Shown here: positions 51,897 to 62,930 of the stretch, piece by piece | Numbering within the stretch: the first letter of the stretch is position 1 | Layout of the letters: each line of letters starts with the position of its first letter | Assembly: GCF_901709675.1 (NCBI RefSeq) | Contig: NC_051088.1 | Span: forward strand, 1,490,001 to 1,554,000 | Reading direction: 5' to 3' | Length of the DNA stretch: 64,000 nt | Origin: Syngnathus acus | Taxonomy: Eukaryota > Chordata > Actinopteri > Syngnathiformes > Syngnathidae | Position numbers and translations under genes: made by a program | Notes under the pieces: generated by a model | Told to the model about the DNA's origin: nothing | Database searches by the model: none | The model's input: the letters and a program-made list of their open reading frames with translations, nothing else

Positions 51897-52093
51897 CCTG
51901 CTGTCCTCAAGCATTTTCTGGTTGCTGTTGTTGACCTCAACCGCTTGGGCTGTCTTGTTGATCGCCTCATTCAGGGCGTCCCGCAGTGCCATCATGTCAT
52001 CGTGGAAGTGCGAGAGGAACTTTTTGGCAGTTTCACCAGCATTCACGTTGTACTCCTGACGACGTGCCAAGTTCTTGTCTACATGCTCCAACA
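51897..52093 (-). CDS. lama5: lama5 coiled-coil exon
   Basis: The exon has 197 bases, enters in phase 1 (the leucine codon is split across the junction) and ends in phase 0 before donor GTGAGT. It encodes LEHVDKNLARRQEYN, then FLSHFHDDMMALRDALNEAI and VEVNNSNQKMLEDSR. The block LRDALNEAINKT corresponds to LREALNRAVDAT of mammalian alpha-5. The intron on its 5' side is only 65 bp, in strong contrast to the huge introns elsewhere in the gene. Confidence 0.9.
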
Positions 52094-52158
52094 CTGTCCG
52101 CACACACATCAGTCCCTGTCTGCCACATTACGAAATTCACGAATTTTACGAAACTTAC

Positions 52159-52329
52159 GCTTTTCCGCCTCCATCTTCTCCTGATCGGCCATTTTCTTCT
52201 GTCCAGTGCAGCTTCTGCTACTCATCTTGTCCAAAATGACCTCCACCTCCTCTATCTTCTGCTCCTGCTCGCCTTTGTCCTGATCTATTTCCGTGTTGTT
52301 TAGCGACCAATTTGCCATTTCTATGATGT
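52159..52329 (-). CDS. lama5: lama5 coiled-coil exon (first in window)
   Basis: The exon has 171 coding bases. It begins after acceptor TTGCAG in phase 1 and ends before donor GTAAGT in phase 1. It encodes about 57 residues of charged helix (EQEQKIEEVEVILDKMSS, then MADQEKMEAEK), matching the alpha-5 domain II/I block around AEVERLLWEM. Two N-glycosylation sequons (NWS, NNT) lie near its start. No preceding exon is recognisable further right in the window, so the intron upstream is longer than 11 kb. Confidence 0.85.
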
Positions 52330-52753
52330 CTGCAAGGATTGACAACCACAATAGTATCAGAGGGGATCTTCCAGTAGTTTATGACAGTACAGGGTCATCA
52401 ACTGGTCAATTGGTTTGGTTATCTCTCATAATACAGCCAACATCGGGTACGGAAACACTCACTGAATAAACTAGGTGACAAAAAAATTACTTTTCTTTTG
52501 TTGTTTTTAACAGTTGAGCCCTCTCGTGCAGGATAATTCGTTCTGCTAATAAAATTAGGATATAATTGACCTTGAAAGCAATGCACCAGGGTGTTAAAAA
52601 TGAAAAAATAAAATCTTCAACAACACACACTGAAACACTCAATATAAGTTACCCATTAAAAACTCGCCTCATTAGTGCTACATATTGAATGGCAAAAAAA
52701 AAAAAAAAGAAAAAAACATCCATCCATCCATCCATCCATCCATCTTCTTCCGC

Positions 52754-55700
52754 TTATCCGGGGTCGGGTCGCGGGGGCAGCAGCTTCAGGAGGGACTCCC
52801 AGACTTCCCTCTCCCCAGCCACTTCATCTAGCTCATCCCGGGGGATCCCAAGGCGTTCCCAGGCCAGCTGAGAGACATAGTCTCTCCAGCGCGTCCTGGG
52901 TCGTCCCCAGGGTCTCCTACCGGTGGGACATGCCCGGAACACCTCCCCAGGGAGGCGTCCAGGAGGCATCCTGATGAGATGCCCGAGCCAGCTCATCTGG
53001 CTCCTCTCAACGTGGAGGAGTAGCGACTCTACTCCGAGTCTCTCCCGGATGACCGAACTTCTCACCCTATCTCTAAGGGAGAGCCCGGACATCCTGCGGA
53101 GAAAACTCATTTCGGCCGCTTGTATCCGGGATCTCGTTCTTTCGGTCACGACCCATAGCTCGTGACCATAGGTGAGGGTAGGAGCGTAAATCGACCGGTA
53201 AATTGAGAACTTTGCCTTTTGGCTCAGCTCTCTCTTTACCACGACGGACCGGTACAGAGTCCGCATTACTGCCGACGCTGCACCGATCCGCCTGTCGATC
53301 TCGCGCTCCATCCTCCCCTCACTCGTGAACAAGACCCCAAGATACCGTTTTTTTCCGTGTATAATGCGCCCCCATGTATAATACGCACCCTAAAAATGGC
53401 ATGTTGATGCTGGAAAAAAGCCTGTACCCATGTATAATACGCACCCAATTTTTTTTTTTTTTTTTTTTTTTTTAAGTCCCAATGATCGTCACACACGCAG
53501 GGAGGCAATGGGTCCCATTTTTATAGTCTTTGGTATGGTCTTAACTAGGCTGGATGTATTTTTTTTTGTTGGCGTTGATTTCTCCGACTGCCCGTAAAGG
53601 CACCACCGCGATCAGATGAAAAGAGAGGAAAGTGACGTGCAGACATGTGAAAAAGGCGGCTCTGTATGGGAGAGACGTTGAAGAGGAATAAAAACACCCT
53701 TGGAAACCAAAACTTGCCCCTCGTCGTGACTCGGAGCCGCAACAAATGTTTCGGATTTGTGTAGGGTACATTGTGACAGCAAACGAGCAGGTGATCGAGC
53801 AAGCGTCTGATACGAGAGCATTGCGTTCGTATGGAGCGTGTTTGAAGTGAACAGCAGAGACGAAAGGAACAAGGCAAAGTGTTGTGAAATAAAATATTAC
53901 CTGTAATACGCATTTTGTTATTTGCTGATTGTATTAAACTATCACATTCATTGTCAGTCAAAAAGAGAAGAGGACTATTATCCCTTCTTTGACGAAATGA
54001 CCAGAGCACAGTACAAACACACTATTGTCGGTCAGTCCTGTTGTTGGTTTTGTTGTACCATGATTTTCTTAAAAAAAAAGAAAAAAAATATATAAAAAAA
54101 TAAAAAATTTTAAATTAAAAAAAATTTGTACCCATGTATAATGCGCACCCCAGATTTTAGGACAATAAATTAGTTAAATTTTGCGCATTATACACGGAAA
54201 AAAACGGTACTTAAACTCCTCCACTTGGGGCAGGATCTCATCCCCGATCTGGAGAGGGCATTCCACCCTTTTCCGATCGAGGACCATGGACTCGGATTTG
54301 GAGGTGCTGACCCTCATCCCGACCGCTTCACACTCGGCTGCGAACCGCTCCAGTGAGAGCTGGAGATCACGGCCTGAAGAAGCCAACAGCACCACGTCGT
54401 CTGCAAAAAGCAGAGACGCGATGCTGAGGTCCCCAAACCGGACACCCTCAATGCCTCGGCTGCGCCTAGAAATTCTGTCCATAAAAATTATGAACAGAAT
54501 CGGTGACAAAGGGCAGCCTTGGCGGAGTCCAACCCTCACTGGGAACGAATCCGACTTACTGCCGGAAATGCGGACCAAACTCTGGCATCGGTGATACAGG
54601 GACCGAACCGCCCTTATCAGTTGGCTCGGTACCCCGTACTCCCGAAGCACCCCCCACAGAACCTCCCGAGGGACACGGTCGAACGCCTTCTCCAAGTCCA
54701 CAAAACACATGTGGACTGGTTGAGCGAACTCCCATGCACCCTCGAGGATCCTGCTGAGGGTGAAGAGCTGGTCCACTGTTCCACGGCCAGGACGAAAGCC
54801 ACACTGTTCCTGCTGAATCCGAGGTTCGACCTCCCGACGGACCCTCCTCTCCAGCACCCCTGAATAGACCTTACCAGGGAGGCTGAGGAGTGTAATTCCC
54901 CTGTAATTGGAACACTTCTTAAAGAGGGGAACCACCACCCCAGTCTGCCAATCCAGAGGCACTGTCCCCGATGTCCACGCGATGTTGTAGAGACGTGTCA
55001 GCCATGACAGCCCCACAACATCCAGAGCCCTTTAGAAATCCGGGCGGATCTCATCCACCCCCGGGGCCTTGCCACCGAGGAGTTTTTTAACTACCTCAGT
55101 GACTTCGACCCCAGAGATTGGAGAGTCCGCCTCAGAGTCCCCAGGCCCTGCTTCCACAATGGAAGGCGTGTAGGTGGAATTGAGGAGGTCTTCGAAGTAT
55201 TCTCCCCAGCGACACACGACGTCCCGAGTCAAGGTCAGCAGCACGCCATCTCCACTGTAAACAGTGTTGACGTTGCACTGCTTCCCCCTCCTGAGACGCC
55301 GGATGGTGGACCAGAATTTCTTCGAAGCCGTCCGGAAGTCATTCTCCATAGCCTCGCCAAACTCCTCCCACGCCCGGGTTTTTGCCTCAGCAACCGCCGA
55401 AGCCGCGTTCCGCTTGGCCATCCGGTACCTGTCAGCTGCCTCCGGAGTCCCGCAGGCCAAAACGGCCCGATAGGACTCCTTCTTCAGCTTGACGGCATCC
55501 CTTACCGCCGGTGTCCACCAGCGGGTTCAGGGATTGCCGCCACGACAGGCACCAATGACCTTACGGCCACAGCTCCGGTCGGCCGCCTCAACAATGGAGG
55601 CGCGGAACAAGGTCCACTCGGACTCAATGTCCCCCGCCTCCCCCGGGACGTGGGAAAAGCTCTGCCGGAGGTGGGAGTTGAAGCTCTTCCTGACAGGGGA

Positions 55701-56153
55701 TTCCGCCAGACGTTCCCAGCAGACCCTCACAGATTGTTTGGGTCTGCCAGGTCGGACCGGCATCTTCCCCCACCATCGGAGCCAACCCACCACCAGGTGG
55801 TGATCAGTTGACAGCTCCGCCCCTCTCTTCGCCCGAGTGTCCAAAACATGCGGCCGCAAATCCGATGACACGACTACAAAGTCGATCATCGAACTGCGGC
55901 CTAGGGTGTCCTGGTGCCAAGTGCACACATGGACACCCTTATGTTTGAACATGGTGTTCATTATAGAAAATCCGTGTCGAGCACAGAAGTCCAATAATAG
56001 AACACCGCTCGGGTTCAGATCGGGGGGGCCGTTCCTCCCAATCACGCCCTTCCAGGTCTCACTGTCATTGCCCACGTCAGCATTGAAGTCACCCAGTAGA
56101 ACGATGGAGTCCCCAGAAGGAGCGCTCTCCAGCACTTCCTCCAGGGACTCCAA
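52754..56153 (-). pseudogene. Rex3 endonuclease-reverse transcriptase, decayed
   Basis: Pieces, 5' to 3': endonuclease ([33 protein letters not shown]; 56,153-55,530), a TGA at 55,527, linker to a stop near 55,032, reverse transcriptase (NYRGITLLSLPGKVYSGVLE, FVDLEKAFDRVPREVLWGVL, GLRQGCPLSPILFIIFMD, LLFADDVVLLAS) to EEFKY at 54,210. After the MITE comes LGVLFTSEGRMEREIDRRIG, APTLTYGHELWVVTERTRS, and RPRTRWRDYVSQLAWERLGI. The catalytic FADD is retained; the two stops and the MITE disable the copy. Confidence 0.9.
53343..54209. mobile_element. MITE family A inserted in Rex3
   Basis: TA-flanked, inverted ends CCGTTTTTTTCCGTGTATAA. It carries a deleted version of the reverse SINE after a long T-run (53,452-53,546) and the shared internal block with GGAGCGTGTTTGAAGTGAAC. 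It splits a Rex3 tyrosine codon (EEFKY / LGVLFT), so insertion site and order are certain. Confidence 0.93.
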
Positions 56154-56186
56154 GAAGGGTGGGTACTCTGTGGTGTGACAGCCTGC

Positions 56187-56305
56187 TGAAATACAAAGAA
56201 CCGCTCATTTATCAAAAACTAATTATTTCAGAGCTGCTACCTCAGTCGAAGTATACAAGACACGATTAAAAACGCTTTTCTATGCCATTGCCTTTAATTA
56301 ACCTA
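56187..56305 (+). mobile_element. LINE 3' coding stub
   Basis: The plus-strand frame reads VEVYKTRLKTLFYAIAFN, the usual last residues of CR1/L2-type reverse transcriptase proteins. It is sandwiched between Rex3 and the gypsy element, origin uncertain. Confidence 0.45.
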
Positions 56306-58092
56306 CGCTGGCCGATTCGACTGACATCTTCCTTGACTTGACTCCGGCCCCACCTCCAGTCACTATCAATGAACCCATGGAACTAGGGCATGCCGGACAT
56401 TTAGACGTCGCCTTAACCTGTGCTTGTTTTTTGGAAACAGTGGGTACTACCGTAATTTTCGGACTATAAGTCCCGGTTTTTATCATAGTTTGGGTGGGGG
56501 GGCGACTTATAATAAGGAGCGACTTATGTGTTTTTTTTCAAACATTTTCAAAAAAAAAAGTGAAACCGCGATAAACAAACCGCGATGTAGCAAGGGATTA
56601 CTGTAATTTGAATTTCAAGTGACGTCAGCAGGGCGACGCGGTGTGGCGCGGCGGTTGTTTACATAAAGGACAAAGATTGATCACGGGATGACGAAGATGA
56701 CGAAGGGCCCCACGTACTACCGGCATCATTAGCGGCTTTGTTTCTAAGTGACACGGCGGCCGAAGAGTTTGAAGGATTTAAGGATTTGGAGTGACACAGA
56801 AGGTTTGAAAAACTATTATGGCTTTTACCCACGCCCGGTCCTACTCGACGGAGTTCTGTTTCACCTCCGTGGATTGAAGTCGGGGGCCGGCGCTCGGCCG
56901 GGTGGCTGTCCAGGGACGGTGGATGGGGCTCGGACATGGCTTTTACGCACGCCCGGTCCTACTCTACCGAGCTCTCTTTCACCTCCGTGGATGGAAATCG
57001 AGGGCCGGCGCTCGGCCGGGTGACTGTCCGGGGACGGTGGATGGGGCTCGGTCATGGCTTTTACGCACGCCCGGTCCTATTCTATGGATCTCTCTTCCAC
57101 CTCCGTGGCTGGAAGTCCACGCCGCCACACGCCTGGAAGTTTGTTTTGTTAAATAAAGAGCCGTTTACCAAACCCACGTCTTTCCTTGTACTTTGTTAAC
57201 GCTACAATATAGTTATATACTAGATCTGTGGAATAACGACGAGGCTGAGGTCAGGGCTCACGCGCGGCGTTGTTGACAAAGGACGAGGAATTTGATCGAT
57301 GGATTTAATGATTTAGAGTGCACAGATGGTTTGATAAAATTATTGCTTATATAATAGTTATTTGATTTCTAATTTATATATCGTTATATGGGTCTGTGGA
57401 ATATTTTGAAGTGCAAGCGCAGTCAGCGGCGCGCACCCATTGTTGACAAAGGACGATCGATGGATTTAATGAATTGGAGCGACACAGATGGTTTTATAAA
57501 CGTGTTATTTATGTAATAGTTTTTTTTAAATAACTCTGAATGTTACGTCAGGGCCGTTCTCAGCTCTTCGTTTGTGTTTATGTCACGTTAGCATACCTAT
57601 CGTTTAGCCTGTTGTTGCCCGTTCATGACTGTTCTTGGTGTTGGATTTTGTCTAATAAATTGCCCCCCAAAATGCGACTTATACTCCGGAGCGACTTATA
57701 TATGTTTTTTTTCACTTTTTTGGGCATTTTATGGCTGATGCGACTTGACTTATAGTCCGAAAATTACGGTACATCTCTGACTGCCCGATAAGACCGGTAA
57801 AAGGGGTGACTCACCAATAGTGGTGGACATATTGGTGAGTCATGTTTCAAAATCCTCCACTTTCACCCATTTCACGCTTTCTGCCTCCCTCTGCTGCAAT
57901 AATCCCCTGTGTTAGCTCTTGTTGATTCTGGAGCAGATGAGAACGTAATTGACCGTTGTCTAGCAGAAGAAATGGGCATTGACCTGCGACCCTTACTCAC
58001 CCCTAGGAGAGCCACTGGTGTCTCCACGGAAAATCATGACCTTTCTCAAGTTTTCAGGAAGCATCGTGCCACTTACCACAGCTTACGGCTGT
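56306..58092 (+). pseudogene. Gypsy gag zinc-knuckle and protease remnant
   Basis: Before the MITE the gag end reads NEPMELG and LNLCLFFGNSGYY; after it ISDCPIRPVKG, together a zinc knuckle with altered second cysteine and histidine. The protease region has LALVDSGADENVIDRCLAEE then MGIDLRPLLTPRRATG, with the catalytic DSGA triad at about 57,924. Then the frame jumps to HDLSQVFRKHRAT, which belongs just before the reverse transcriptase. So roughly 150 codons are deleted in between. Confidence 0.82.
56448..57771. mobile_element. MITE family B in gypsy gag, 1.3 kb
   Basis: Starts TACCGTAATTTTCGGACTAT, ends with its complement, TA-flanked. Interior has three related blocks ACGCCCGGTCCTACTC with CACCTCCGTGGATGG (56,830-57,120) and the ATTTATATATCGTTATATGG segment. 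It splits the zinc-knuckle coding sequence of the gypsy element. Confidence 0.9.
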
Positions 58093-59749
58093 CAGGGATG
58101 AGAACGGCAAATGTGAAAAGTAGCCGGGGTCTGGGAGCCGCATGCCCCCATTGGGGAGCCGCATACCCCCATTGGGGTGCTGCAGGGGACCAGGGGACAC
58201 ATTTTGGCAGTATAGCAACTCCAAAACCATTAATTTCATCACTCAATTTCAACAGTTTTGTTAGAAAAATATTCCTGCTTGGTGGGCTACCAAGGTGAAT
58301 ATAATACATCAAAATGGCACAATCAATTCTGGAGTTTTTCCTTTTAAAGAAAACTGTTAATTTTTTGCAATATATATCTACAACCACATATCTTGTTATC
58401 AAAGAACACTCATAATACCTATCTTTTGGAAATTAATTGTGGAAGATAAATTATAAAGATATAGTTAGCATATAAATCAAAACATATGACAAATATATAA
58501 ACAGGGATGAGAATGGCAAATGTGAAAAAACACAGAAAAGTAGCCAGGGGTCTGCGGGGGGGGAGCGATGATATATATATATACATATACATATATATAT
58601 ATCTATCAGAGTCAGAGTCAGCTTTATTGTCAATTCCTTCATGCTAAGACACACAAAGAAACCGAAATACCGTTCCCCCTATCCCACGGTGACGAGACAC
58701 AGTACACGATTAACACACAAGTAAAACAACGGGGAGAGAGTTCAGGACCCCAACAGCCTGGAGATCACAAACTTCGCCAGTGGCGAGCAGTGCTGGCATC
58801 CCACAACAGAGTCCCGGCACCATTCGTCACGGATGTAGACGCACAGTCCACCTCCTCGCGATGTTCCCCCTCGTACAATGGCCCGGTCCGCCCGATAGCA
58901 CGCCATCCGCTCCAGATGCACAGCAGCTACGCACTGTCCGGTCCGCAGAACTCAGCAGGCATGTTGATGTCCAGCGATCGAACGTTCGCCAGAAGAATGG
59001 AAGGCACGGCCGGGCGAGCTGGGTTGGCCGCCAGCCAGGCCCGGACGCCTAACCGGGGGAGGAATAGCAGGCGAGTCCGGCGACACTCCAGGACGGAGCA
59101 GACCGAGCGCCTTTAATGTCCCCGCTTCAAAGTCCAGACCGCCACAAAACTCGCTTTCGCCGATGTCGAGCAGAACCAGCCCGCCGCACTTGTAGCACAA
59201 CCCGGTACGACGAGACGAACACACAAAACTGGCGGACAAACCCACATTAAACGACAAAACAAAACACCGTTCGGGACAGAGAGAGGCCGCTGCGTGTGCA
59301 CGCGCCGCCATCTTACTTCACACGTTCACGTTCGTATATATATATATATAGATCTATCTAACTAAATAACTTGTCTACAAGTGATGAAAACCCAATCGCA
59401 AATTCACATTGTGGCAGTGTAAAAACACTTCTCCGCGTAAGTTAAGTTAACAAGGAGAACTGATGTGACGAAAGTAGCGCCAAAATGCTGCCGAAAATAA
59501 GGCGGATGTTGTCGCATCAGTGCTGCCAGTTAGTTAGGTTTACAGAGGCAAGCCGATTTCCGTAAAATAACGTCGCGGAGGGCAGGCGAATGCTCGCGAG
59601 TGCCGAGGCTAACGATGCCCGTTTCCCTACACCCCCCCCTCCATATATAAACAACATTTTCTCGACGGATTTACACGATTCACGAAAATGATACTTTCGA
59701 CGAAAAAAAACACGGAAATCCGCGGATCCGCGAAAAATTCTCATCCCTG
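58093..59749. mobile_element. hAT-like element (CAGGGATGAGAA ends)
   Basis: Left end CAGGGATGAGAACGGCAAAT, right end AAAATTCTCATCCCTG. Flanks share GGCTGT, compatible with a decayed 8-bp duplication. The left end occurs twice (58,093 and 58,502, 409 bp apart), so a partial copy is stacked on a second. 58,561-58,608 is TA-rich microsatellite; a LINE derivative is nested at 58,609-59,340. No transposase seen. Confidence 0.7.
58609..59340 (-). mobile_element. LINE-derived non-autonomous unit (5' leader plus 3' tail)
   Basis: On the minus strand it begins GTGAAGTAAGATGGCGGCGC, like the leader of the LINE at 20,323, has a frame of about 119 codons (MAARAHAAASLCPER..., 59,311-58,952), then Rex1-like UTR phrases (TGTCTCGTCACCGTGGGATA) and ends ACAATAAAGCTGACTCTGAC. 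No endonuclease or reverse transcriptase is present. It looks like an internally deleted derivative moved in trans. Confidence 0.7.
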
Positions 59750-61130
59750 GGCTGTGAAATCCACCTCCAGCCCAGGGGGCCACTCCCTCAGGGCCATGCT
59801 TCTGCTGCTAACATGTAACATCACATGGCCTGAATAGGAGGCCATGGAGTCCTACATTAAAAAATCCTTGGCAGCAGGTAGTATAATTCGGCCTTCCTCA
59901 TCGATGGATGCCGGTTTATTTTTTGTGAACAAAAAGGAGAAGACGTTCCTTTCCGTCCTTGTGTGGACTACCATGGTCTCAACAAAATCACTGACAAATG
60001 TCCCTTGTCCCTGATTGATTATGCTTTTAACCCCCTTCATGGTGCTGTCATCTTTTCCAAATTGGATTTGTATCAGGCCTATCATCTGGTCCAGATTTGG
60101 GAGGGAGATGAATGGAAGACTGCCGTCAACACACATAGGGGACATTATGAGTATCTGGTTATGCCATTTGGTTTGACCAATGCCCCTGCGGTCTTCCAGG
60201 CCTTGGTCAACGATGTTCCATGTGATATGATTGGCAAATTTGTGTTTATCTTAATAATCCAGTTCCGGCTCTGAACATAAACATCAAGGTGCTCCAGAGG
60301 CTTCTCAAATACAAGGCCAAGAAGTGTGAGTTCCATGTGGCTAAGACTACCTTTTGGGGGTATGTCATTGTTGAAGGCCAGCTCCGGATGGACCCCGCCT
60401 AGTTGACTGCTGTCTCCCAATGGCCTCAGCACTCATCTTGGAAAGAACTTTAATGCTTCCTCGGCTTTGTCAATACCGGCATTTTATTAGGAACTACAGT
60501 CGTGCCGTGGCTTTATCAATACCGGCATTTTATTAGGAACTACAGTCGTGCCGTGGCTTTGTCAATACCGGCATTTTATTAGGAACTACAGTCGTGCCGT
60601 GGCACCCCTTACAGCTCTTACAGCTACGTCGGTACGCTTCTGTTAGTCAAACAGCAGATTTTGCTTTTCGCAACCTCAAAAGCCTGTTCACCTCTGCTCC
60701 AGACATCATCCACACAGATCCACAAAGAAAGTGCATCCATCTCTGAGAAGGGAGTAGGTACTGTTCTCTCCCAGCAGTCCTTGGAGGACGGTAAGGTCCA
60801 CACATGCGCCTTCTCACACAGGTTGTGTCAGGGAGAACGAAATTAAAGGATTGGGGACAGGGAACTCTTGGCCGTGAAGGTGGCTTTGGAGTGGCTTTGA
60901 ATGGCGACACCTTCTGGAAAGACCGGCGTAACCCTTCATCGTTTGGACTGATCACAAGAAACTCAAATACATCTGCTCTGCCAAAAGGCTGAACGCCCAT
61001 CAAGCTAAGTGGGGCATGTTCTTTGACCGGGTCACATTCACTCTGTCCTACCGCTCAGGGTCCCAAAACCCTAATGCCCTGTCTTGCCAGTTTACTGCAC
61101 AGGGCGCCAAATCAGATCAGGGTCTAATCT
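59750..61130 (+). pseudogene. Gypsy reverse transcriptase and RNase H remnant
   Basis: Reverse transcriptase blocks: [78 protein letters not shown]. The catalytic YLDD box is missing: after GKFVF the sequence goes to ILIIQF. A 46-bp tandem triplication breaks the connection domain. RNase H pieces follow at 60,640-61,110 with frameshifts ([35 protein letters not shown]). Confidence 0.85.
60463..60600. repeat. 46-bp tandem triplication in gypsy coding sequence
   Basis: The unit GGCTTTGTCAATACCGGCAT plus TTTATTAGGAACTACAGTCG plus TGCCGT starts at 60,463, 60,509 and 60,555. Since 46 is not a multiple of three, each copy is in a different frame. Confidence 0.92.
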
Positions 61131-61151
61131 TACTTCCCACGTGCTTTATGG

Positions 61152-62055
61152 CAGTGGTCCCCAACCTTTTTTGCGCCACGGACCGGTTACGTGTCAGAAA
61201 TATTTTCGCGGACCGGCCTTTATATAAATAAATAATCCATTTATATAAATAGATAATCCATTTATAATAAATATATAAATACGATGAAATAAAATGATAC
61301 GACTGGCATAAGAACACATATAAACCACATAAAAATAAAACTCACCATTACGTTGAATTAGTGTGAGCACTGAGCTTGTTTCTCAGAAACAAGCCGGTCC
61401 CATCTAGGCGTAATCGGAGACAATGACACCCGAAGTGGTTAAGGTTTGTCTTTTAAAGCAGGATGCTTGGTCTCCATGTGCCGAAGCAGTTTTGAAGGCT
61501 TCATTGCCTCGTTAGCTAGCCTGTCGCCACATATTATGCAGAGTGGGCTTGGCACGTCAGAGTCACCTGTGGCGATTAATCCATATTTTAAGTAGGACTC
61601 CTGAAAGTTTCTTTTAAATGCAGCTTTACTTTTCTTAGAAGTCGTTGCCTCTTCCGTCTTTTTTTTCCTTTCTTTTTTCCCTTTCCGAAGAAGTTTCTTG
61701 CTCATTTTTGCTTGCTTCGCGGGCTTGACTAGGGTGACGTCAAGTGACTGGGGCGAGTGTCTTGACCTGAATTAACCTGTGTCAAGAGACACAGATGCAC
61801 CGACGGATGTAATTGGGAGAGAATCGCCAAATTTTTATATTTTTCAAAATAAGTTCTTACTCATTTTTGCTAGTTTTGCGGGCTCAACTGGGGAAACATG
61901 TCACGTGACCGGGACGAGCATCTTGACCTCAATTAATTGATCGTCAATAAAAAAAAAATATATATATATATTTTTTTTTCTGTGCGGCTTGGCGGGCCGG
62001 TACCAAGTGACCCACGGACCGGTACCGGTCCGCAGCCCGTGGTTGGGGACCACTG
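61152..62055 (-). mobile_element. hAT MITE with BED-finger N-terminus, 904 bp
   Basis: Ends CAGTGGTCCCCAACCTTTTT and GGTTGGGGACCACTG, perfect 8-bp duplication CTTTATGG (61,144-61,151 and 62,056-62,063). On the minus strand 61,705-61,439 encodes MSKKLLRKGKKERKKKTEEA, then PLCIICGDRLANEAMKPSKL and LRHMETKHPALKDKP, an intact BED zinc finger without catalytic domain. Same family as 9,201. Confidence 0.93.
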
Positions 62056-62930
62056 CTTTATGGCATCTGTCACCCTGGAGATTGACGTGGCGGTAAGGGG
62101 AGCCCAGACTGGCCAGCCTATTCCCAGTGGAGACCCTCCGTATTGCTTATTTGTCCCTGACTCTGTCCGCTCCCAGGTCCTACAGTGGGCCAATTCCACG
62201 AAGCTCATCTGCCACCCTGGAATCCCATCCTGGAATTTGGCGATCCTTCGTCAATACTTATGGTGGCCCACAATGGGGAGGACACTCTGTCATTCGTCCT
62301 GGTTATGCATGGTATGTGCTCAAAACAAAACAACCTCAAAACCCAGTTCTGGCTTGCTCCATCGACTTCCCATTTCCAAGCACCCATGCTCACAGATCAC
62401 CCTGGATTTCATTACTGGACTTCCCCTATCAAAAGGTAACACCGTCATTCTCACCATTGTCGACAGATTCTCAAAGGGTGCCCACTTTGTTGCAATCCAC
62501 AAGCTCCCATATGCCAAAGAAATGGCTGATCTGTTGGTCTGGCATGTCTTCCCACAGATAGTTTTCAGACAGGGGTTTCCAGTTCACTTCACAGCTCTGA
62601 AGGATTTTCTGCATGGCAGTAGGCATTGGCCTGAGCCTTTCGTCTAGTTACCATCCTCAGACCAATGGCCAATGGAACCAGCAGCTGGAGGCAGCACTGC
62701 ATTACACACTCACAGCCAGCTTCAGGGAGTACCCACCTCACCTGGGTGGAATATGCCCACAACTCTCTCACCAACACCTCCTTGGGTATGTCAGAAATTC
62801 AGTGTTCCCTGGGCTACCAGCCTCCATTCCCCTCCCAGGACCACAATCTTCCAGTCCCTTCAGTACAAACCCACATTCACCTGGGTCTGGAGGCTGGCCA
62901 ACTCCAATAATGACAAAATAGGGTCTTCTT
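62056..62930 (+). pseudogene. Gypsy integrase remnant
   Basis: The zinc-binding N-terminus has CHPGI, LAILRQYLWWPTMGRTL and CMVCAQNKTTSKPSSG (HH-CC type). The core begins QITLDFITGLPLSKGNTVIL with the first catalytic aspartate. The second aspartate block is altered (IVFRQGFPVHF) and the glutamate block reads [20 protein letters not shown]. Frameshifts at about 62,215 and 62,560. It ends where the family B MITE starts. Confidence 0.85.

Larger units (their letters stand above)
1745..52329 (-). other. lama5: lama5 gene body, partial (12 exons visible)
   Basis: This minus-strand span contains twelve exons whose joined translation follows laminin alpha-5: coiled-coil domain II/I, then the start of laminin G-like domain 1. 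Laminin alpha-5 is the long chain of the laminin-511/521 heterotrimers of basement membranes; the coiled coil pairs with beta and gamma chains and the LG domains bind integrins and dystroglycan. All junctions are GT..AG and all phases fit (phase series 1,0,0,2,0,1,1,1,0,0,2,0). Alpha-5 rather than other alpha chains is chosen from the recognisable blocks LDGARTPL, VPVKFNG, NLADLASYTSLKFY and FYVGGYPSTF, as I remember them from vertebrate LAMA5. Three introns are huge (16.3, 17.7 and 8.2 kb) and filled with transposons. Earlier exons and LG1 end to LG5 lie outside the window. Confidence 0.92.
52717..56181 (-). mobile_element. Rex3 (RTE-type) LINE, 5'-truncated
   Basis: 3' tail (GATG)n on the minus strand at 52,717-52,744; 5' end stops inside the endonuclease at about 56,181. 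It is split by a family A MITE at 53,343-54,209 and continues in frame after it. The (GATG)n tail is shared with the SINE family of this window. Confidence 0.92.

Noticed and set aside
1745-52329. Assignment of the laminin exons to lama3 or lama4
   Set aside because: The LG1 blocks and LDGARTP segment fit alpha-5 as I recall it; a database alignment should confirm the paralogue.
62041-62647. Intact integrase gene
   Set aside because: The second catalytic block is altered and the frame shifts at least twice; it is a decayed gypsy remnant.
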